Below, piece after piece: positions 53,701-62,700 of a stretch of DNA of 64,000 bases. The stretch spans positions 38,868,575-38,932,574 of the forward strand of contig NC_030819.1 in NCBI RefSeq assembly GCF_001704415.2. Reading direction: 5' to 3'. How positions within the stretch are numbered: the stretch's first letter is position 1; each line of letters starts with the position of its first letter. Position numbers and translations under genes: made by a program. This DNA comes from Capra hircus. Taxonomy: Eukaryota; Chordata; Mammalia; Artiodactyla; Bovidae. The notes beneath the pieces are model-generated. The model made no database searches. It had not been told where the DNA came from and was given only the letters and a program-made list of their open reading frames with translations.

Positions 53701-56700
53701 TCACAATTTCCTTTATTATTCTTTAGGTAAATAACACTGAGCACTAACCACGTGCTAAGTATGTGGTCTTGGAGGTATCATCTCATTTAATCTTCCCAAC
53801 AACCATCATTTCATAGGTAAGGAGAGTGAGGCACAGAACAGCTAAGTAACTCACGTAAAGTCACACAGCTACTAAACTATACTGCTATATAGCACAGCTC
53901 AAACTCAGACAGTATTACTCTAGAGAAAGGGTCAGCAAATGATTGCCCATGAGCCAAATCCGTCTTGTTGCCTTTTTTTGTAAATAAAGTTTTACTGGAA
54001 CACATCCACACTCATTCATTATGTATCATCAGTGTTGCTCTCACGGTACAGTAGAACTGAGTGGTTGTAGTAGAAACAGTATGGTCTGCAAAGCCTAGAA
54101 TATTTAATAATTGATCCTTTACAGAGGTTGCCATCCTCTATTCTAAGGTCACATTTTCCAGGAGAGCTTTTTCTGGGATGATGGAAAAGTTCTGTATCTG
54201 GGGCCAACACGGTCGCCACTAGGTGTGGCTACTGGGCACCTGAAATGTGAATGTATGACCAGGAAACCAAACTTCAAATTTTAGTTCATTCAAATTTAAA
54301 TAGCCATATGTGGCTAATAGCTACTATATGTCAAGAACTATGAAGGGTCTGACAAGTTAGCATGTCAACATTCCACGGACACTGGCTGAAGACATAAGGC
54401 TTCGGGTCAAAGACAAAGGACTTCACTATTCTCACCATAGCAGGCAGCATGAGCTTCATGTTCACATCAGTTCTCTTTGACCATTAATCCTAAGTGATAC
54501 GAAACAGTCCTGGCGGATACAGCACACACAGGGGGTCCGTGTCCCCACCAAGGAACCCTGAGCTTAGAAAATCCCATTCTTATAAGCTGCAACCCAACCT
54601 TCTCCAGAGGGAAACAGTACCACTATTATATCAAATATCAACACAAACCTCCTTCTGCTCCAGAAGGATGCTCTATCTCTATTCTCCAAGGATGTTCACA
54701 ATACAAACATCCTTGAAAAGATAGTTTGGAACAAAACCTGTCCGTGCCACCCTTCATGAGACGTATAGAAATGAGAGACCTACAGAGAACTGAACTGTCT
54801 TCCAACACCATCTTGGATAGCAAAGCTCCCCTGATCAGCCACAACACTCTGTCATCATGGGCTTGATGACCATACCAAAGAGGCTATATGTGGTATTTCT
54901 AGCATTTTCCTGATTCAAATCACTTTAAAACAGGATACTTTAAGTATAAAATGATGTTTAAAAATAAGATCACATAAGAAGGTTGATTCACCTGTTCAAA
55001 AATCCAACATTTAAAAATTGGGAGCAGGGAACCTAGTATCTATGAAGATGTTACCTTGGATACAGAATTTCAGAACTGGGAGGGATGTCAATATACAACC
55101 ATCTTGTTTAAATCCTTGATTTTAGAAATAAAAACTGAGGCCAAAAGGCACTGAAAAAGTTGATCAAGATCACTCCTTCCGGTTTATAATACAGAAGGTC
55201 TACAACCCAGGTCTCCACTGGCTATTGCACGCCACCTTTACTTTGAAATGAATCTGAACGAAGTACAGAATCTGAACTGAAAAATGCTTCGCTTTAAAGC
55301 CAGGTTCTGACACCTTATTTCTGTAACTGGACAGGTGCTCTAGCCTTTTGAAAACTAGGTTTTCTCACTTATAAAATGAGGTCAATAACAGCACCTCTTT
55401 CATACAAGCTGTTGCAAGAATGCTGAAAGCGCTGAACACTGGGCACATGAAAAGTGACTGACCCATCTTTCCAATATTGTTGTGTCTTGATAAAGAACAG
55501 GACAAACATTCCCTCTTATACTGTGTCCTATTAATGGGTGCTATTCTGAAGAGTAGCAATTCCACTGAAATAAGGGATGTGTATATAAAAACAATATTTG
55601 AACACTGCTCACAACTGAGAGGACAGTGAGAGCAAATATAAGCTAACCATTTGCTGGAAGTAGAAAAACATTTGAAAGGTTGTTGGCTTGACCTTCAATT
55701 TTGTTATTAACTTTGCAGATAATTGGCTGTATTACACCACCCCAGAGGTCATATAAATGCCCATTCCTCCTCTACTACTATAAGAAACCAGCAAACTAGC
55801 AAAAAACAAAGCAATTTAAGGATTTTCATTAAAAAAAAATTAACTTTCAAAATCACTGCAAAAATCATTAACAACTCAGATCTATATCCAATACTATTTC
55901 TGCACCTATGGGTCTCTATAACCATCATTATAACTTGATATTCACAATAATCATGAAGAAAAAAATTAAATTCAGAAGAGAATGGCTAAAAAAAAAAAGA
56001 ATTTTGTAAATTTTAGTCAAGTTTTGAATCCTTACTTTTAAATAGTTAAACCTGGTATCCCAGAAACTTAATTTTATAGCAAGCTTCCTACCAAAGCAGA
56101 TAAACTGATACTTCACTATATATGTTGTTTTACATTCACTGCTTTCTATTTTTATGAGTTTTATTCATACAATTTTTAATACACTCACATTTACTGGAAT
56201 GATACTCTGAAAGCTGTTTCCCTTCATGATCAGTCCAAGGAGACGGTACGATGACATCCTTAGTGAAAAACTAGGAGAATTAAAAGTCCTTCAATTAGGC
56301 ATATGAAATAGGAAATGGTAGTTGTGCTAAATAACCATCAAACATGCTACACACTGACTTTATAGTTACATTTTAAAATTTAATACTTAAAGCTCAAGTG
56401 AGCAAAGGTGAAATGGAAGAAATTTGAAGTATATATAAAGAGAAAGTTTAAAACTTCAAATCAACCCCTTACATTTGAAATTTGCAAATTAAGCTAAAGG
56501 TATTATTCACAAAGAAAATATCTTTCATTTCTCCCCAAACTTTTTTGGAGGGAAGGATGAGGTTGACAAAAGGGAGGATGAAGAGGGAAGGAAGAAAGGC
56601 AGACAGACATATATGTGTAAACCAAGAGGAGATGTGCTGGAGCTACCTTGTCCTGACTCTCAAAATCTGATTATTAACTTTTCAGGAATCCTGTGGATCA

Positions 56701-59700
56701 GTTGTCAAACAAAGCCAACATTAAAATTATGTAAGCTTAAATAAATATTAAAAAATAAAATAAAAACCCAAATCATCCCTTGCGAATTATTTTACTACAT
56801 GTAACAATATCTATGCTCCTGAGGGTATTTACAGAGAGTCTCCTACATATGAATGAGTTCTGTTTCAAAAAAAGTTCGCAGGTCCAATTTGTTCATAAAT
56901 CCAACAAAGTTAGCCTAGGTACCCAGCTAACATAGTCATCTATATAGTATTGCGTTGTCATAGATGTATAATACTTTTCACACAAATAACACAGAAAAAG
57001 CAAATAAAAAAATTAAGAAAACATTTTGAATCTTATAGGATAGTACAGCTGGCATACAGGAGCTGACATCAAGTGAAAAGACAAGAAGAGCTACTGGCTG
57101 GAGGAGGGAGAGGAGGTGGGAGAGGGTAGAGCTGGAGGATCATCAGCAACAGGAGACGGAGGGCACGCTGCACTTTCACTCACGCCTGACGCTGATGGCA
57201 CGGGTTCTGGTTTGCAACTTGAAGGTTCGAATACAGGGACTTACTGTCTTTTGTATTTGTGTGGTAGAATGCCTGCATATAATGGTGTACCACATACATT
57301 TCTTTTCCCATTCAGCAATGTCGTAATCAAAAGTGGAGAGAGAGCATTTGGATAAACGCTGTATTACTGTATTAGGCTTAATTCACTTTATATTGGAATA
57401 AAAGAGGAAAGACATTTATACCAACACTCTAATACAGTAAGTAGTACAGTATTTTGCCCTCCCAACTCTACGTTTTGAAGGTAACACAAAACATTTTCTT
57501 TATATTTTGCAATACTTATGACAAAAAACTAATTTCCTGACTAAACTACCAATGAACACATAAAGAAAAGATGTTTAAAAAATGGAGATGGGGAGCAGAG
57601 ATACAGTTCCCCTAAAAAAAAAAGGAATACAAAAGACTCATAAACTCATGAAGCAAAGCATAAGTTCACTCAAAACGAAAGAGATGGAAATCCAATAACA
57701 AGATAAAAATTTTAAAGTAGTAAGAATAGCATTATTTAAGCAGTTTGCTGACAGCAAGTATTGCAGATATGAGAATACAGGCAGTATCGTAACATGGCCA
57801 GGAGAACAAATTGGTACAACCTTTAGGGAAGGCAATATGGCAAAATATAGAATTGATGCTTTTGAACTGTGGTGTTGGAGAAGACTCTTGGGAATCCCTT
57901 GGACTGCAAGGAGATCCAACCAGTCCATCCTAAAGGAGATCAGCCCTGGGTGTTCTTTGAAAGGAATGATGCTAAAGCTGAAACTCCAGTACTTTGGCCA
58001 CCTCATGTGAAGAGTTGACTCATTGGAAAAGAGTCTGATGCTGGGAGGGATTGGGGGCAGGAGGAGAAGGGGAAGACAGAGGATGAGATGACTGGATGGC
58101 ATCACTGACTCAATGGACGTGAGTTTGAGTGAACTCCGGGAGTTGGTGATGGACAGGGAGGCCTGGCGTGCTGCAATTCATGGCGTCGCAAAGAGTTGGA
58201 CAAGACTGAGCGACTGAACTGAACTGATACCAAAACTGAAAACACAAACCCTCTGATTTAGCGAGTCCATAAAGATATATGTACAAGTGTGTTCATTGCA
58301 GAAAAACACTGAACACAACCTACACATCTGTCAACGGGGCTGGATTTGATTATGGTACATTCATACAATGGAATACTATGCTATTTACTAAAAATCACTA
58401 TGTGCTGATAATCAAAAATAAAATCTAAGCGATTATTAAGCAGAAAAAGAAAGAGGCAATAGAGTATCAGAATGATGATCCTATTTATGTGCAATTATTT
58501 AAAGGACATGAACTATTATATACACAAAATGAATCTGAGAGTATACTTAAGAAATGTTAATAGCAATTACTTTCAAGGAGTAGGACAGGGAATGAGAGGC
58601 TCTTTGTTTTAATTTTATGTTTTTATTTTTGCAGTTTGGATTTTTCTGTTTTTACTATGTGCATGTATTTACTGTATGTCACATATATAAACATGAATTG
58701 AATTTGCTACTGATACATTAACTTCTGCTATATTAGCCATAGTCTTCACTCTGAATTAGTTTTCTTAAGTTTTTTCTTAAATTTCCCTTTAAAATTAAGT
58801 TGAGAATTTGAAAGAGGAAGCATATTTCCCAAAATGTTGGGAAATGGGGAAGAGTCTGAGAATATTCAACTGGAGAGGAATCAGGTGACTGGATTAGAAT
58901 GAAAATGTTGAAATTATTAGATAGATTAACAAGTAGATAATATTTAGCAGGAGTAAAGCTTATGAAACTGTTTCCTAAGAAACAGGCTATATCTGAAATG
59001 TGGGGCTCACTGAATCTCTGAACATGCCATAGCTCAAGTCTTTCGGGGTGTAGAAGAATCAAGCATAGCTAAAGAATAGAAGAGGGCAGAGGAAGACTAG
59101 TAAGGGGAAAAGGAAGGACAAAAAACGCTGTCACGGCCTGAAGACTTCCTGAAAAATAACTAAGACAGACAGCCTTTACACTCTAAAGGATTTTAGCAAA
59201 AAAAGGAAAGCAAAAAGTGAAATGCTTAGTTTATTAGCTTTATAAAAACACAAAAACTATCTTGTGATATACTTTTTCTATTTAACAGTATACTATATTT
59301 CATGAAATATATTCAGTGTCTTAAAAATTCAAAGAATTAACAGGAACAAAAGATAAAACCATTCCTGAGGCCAGGCACGATTTTCAAGGCTTGAAAATAT
59401 CCAGCTTTCTCTACTCCCACTTGAAACAATGGTCCGTGTTCATCAAAGGCACAAGAAGACAAACTATGCTAGGTCCTGAGAAGGAAGAGATGAATTTTGA
59501 CCAGAAAAGAACTCAGTCTTGGGGGAGAAAAGCATTAAACCGATTATTGCAATGAAAGACGCTGGATCAGCTCAAAAACACTAGTCTTAGGGGAGCTCCG
59601 AGGGATACTGGGAAGGGACAGGCTTGGGGAAGCTGAGACAGGAAAGAATGTGAAGGAAGTCTTCCTCTCTTAGAGGTGCTGTGCACGCAGAATTGATGCT

Positions 59701-62700
59701 TAACTGGCTTCACCATCAGTAATAGTTTCAAGTTACCTCTTCAATGGCTTTTTGTCTTTTGTCTTCCACATCTTTATCTATTCTACGCAGAGATAAAAAA
59801 GAAAAATAACCATACCATTACTTCAGCAGACTGAACATTTAAAATAATAACCTTTCAAAGAAATAGTTTTCTTCCACGTTAGAAACTGGCAAATGTTAAG
59901 CTCATTTTAAAAGAAAAATTGGGATCTTATCACATTTTGTAAATGACAGTATTTGGAGAGTCAGCCTTGTGCTATTAGCCTTACCTGCCCCCCCGTTTCC
60001 ATTCACAGTTTGAATGGAATATTTTCTAGTAAAAGGCTTACATGGATACAATTTTTAAATTACTATTAACAACAGAAATAAAATAATTTGAATAAACTGT
60101 GCCCTTTAATCACAATTTAAGAAGTATGTCATGCCACAGAAATCTAAAAACTGTCCAAATTCCTTTTCTTCTATTACAGCAAGCTTATCATAGTTGTAGT
60201 TCTGGAATCAATTCTTACTCTTGACATAAATGAAAAAAAGACTATCATCCTTACAGTTCTAAATAAATTGGCAAAATTATTAATTCTGAAATTAAATATC
60301 AACACTATAAAATTTGCAATATAAAACTTGTCCAAACGAATTTTTTCCCACTTTGATAGAATATGCAATTACAGAACCACAAATTTATTACTTATAGATT
60401 TAATATTGTTAGGTCTCAAGGACAAGGCATATCCTTGCCAAGGACTCAGCAGTTAGCCTTGAAGGACCACTTCCCTAATCTTTCCCAGAGAAAGTATTTG
60501 CTATCATGAATAACTATGTAAGACACCTTTTTCTCTCTAAATTTTTTTAATCTAATTTGTACCTTAACAAAGCTTATAATAATGTTCAGCTCAGTCGCTC
60601 AGTCGTGTCCGACTCTTTGCGACCCCATGACTTGCAGCACACCAGGCCTCCCTGTCCATCACCAACTCCAGGAGTTCACTCAAACTCATGTCCATCGAGT
60701 TGGTGATGCCATCTAGCCATCTCATCCTCTTTCGTCCCCTTCTCCTCCTGCCCCCAATGTACATGTATTAAAAATTAAAATCAAGTGGATTTATAAATAA
60801 AGGAATTGTGAGAAAATAGACTACAGTTAGAATCCACATATCTCCATTTGAACAGCCATTATGAGACTTCTAACTCAGTGCTCTTCCTCTTATTGTGGAC
60901 ATCATCGAGATCTCAGTGCATAAAAACTGTGTACAATATTAGTAAGGTCTGATCTAGCAATACTGAATTCAGAAACCTACTGCTGCTTCATCAGAGGACT
61001 TCAACAACCTGGGATATGCAGGTGATGGCTGGAAGCAGTGAAAATCAGTTTGGCCAAATATTGTAGAGTTGGATGACAGGAGGGTCTGAGAAGTCATACC
61101 GGGCAGGGTGTCGTAACCAGTACACCAGCATAACACATACACTGTTCAGTATGACTGGTGCGCCCTGAACGGACCCTTGGCGGGCAAGGAAGGGAAGGAC
61201 TCTCGGGACTGTTCATCTCCAATATGGACAGACTCATTTCTTTACACCAGGATACCCTGCATTTCTCATTTTTTAGAGAACTGCAGTTCTCATATGTAGC
61301 ATGGCATGAAAAAGGTGGGAAGCTCTGAAACAGGGAACTTGGGTTAGTGAGGAAGAGGCACTGGAAGCCTGTGCTTATTTCTAAGAATGAATCAACATGT
61401 TTTAAGGGTATACTCACTATCCTTGGTAGAAACCATAACCATTTACCGAATTACATGAGTTAAATTAAAATCAGCATCTTTTCCCCTCTTCTGTGTTACA
61501 GGTCTATTTACTGAAATACACCAAGAGTCTTTTCATAAACCTGCTCAGGTAACACCTGGTTTACTAGTATAGAAATGTTGTTTCACAACTTGTTGAGTCT
61601 AAAGGGCAGGAATAACTTCCTGTACCGCTTCAGTGTCCCCTACAGTGCTCAATAAATTTCTCTTGGCTGTTCACGTTTCAACATACTGAAGAGAGGAGGC
61701 AAAATAAGACATATGGTTTGCGTACCACAAAAAATTCATCTCATTTGTGACACATTTGCTTTTTGATATACTTTTCACTTTCCCTATCACAGGTATCATC
61801 TAGTGTTAAGTAAAATCCTTTTACACTCTATCCCCATTCTAGTCCCTTTCTTTAGCACTTTGGATGAGCATTAATTACAAGGGGATGGTCATCAAGCTAC
61901 CAAATCAAGAGAAGAAGGGGTACAACAGCAGGACAAATATTTGCAAGAGCATCTCAACGCGTGTACATCTTTGTGTGATTAAATTCTAAAATTAAAGGGA
62001 AAAGAATTATTCATTACCTTGGACTGATACCACATGTTATTACACTTAAGAGCAAGAAAGGAAAACTTACCGAGAACGACTTAGGTATAAAGCTTGACGA
62101 TGAATGTCCTCTGGGTCTATTTCTACAGGATTTATTACAGCTAGTTGATCAATAGACCATCTAAATTCCCCTGGAGTCTTAACAAAAGAAAGTGATCTTA
62201 TGAGCAAAAGCATATAACAGTGCATCAAAATGCTAACTTCAAATGTCAGCTTCAAAAACAATGTGAATGGTTATAATATAAAAATATCTTACAGATATTT
62301 GACTTTATCACTAAATTAAAAGGCAAATGGTAAGCAGATCACACTAAATCAACTGACTTGACATTCCATCTGGGTGACTGCTGAAATTACATAATAATAG
62401 AAAAATCACAGCATATTAAAGGTATAGAAATTCCACAAATAATTCTCATCAGTGATGCAAAACACCCAAATAAAACTAAAAATCTCTTAGAGTTATCAAA
62501 AGCCTTTATTTTCACCAGGAATGAATTGAAATTATACAAAGTCCTAACTACAAAAATATCTGCAAAAGCTCATAAAATACGCAATAAATAATTATGAGTG
62601 GTAACCAGTGCTGCTTTTCTGTAGTCAACTATCCAATAAACCAAAAGTTTATTTTTGTAACTCTACAATTAGAATTTGTAAACCAAACCAAATTCTAATT

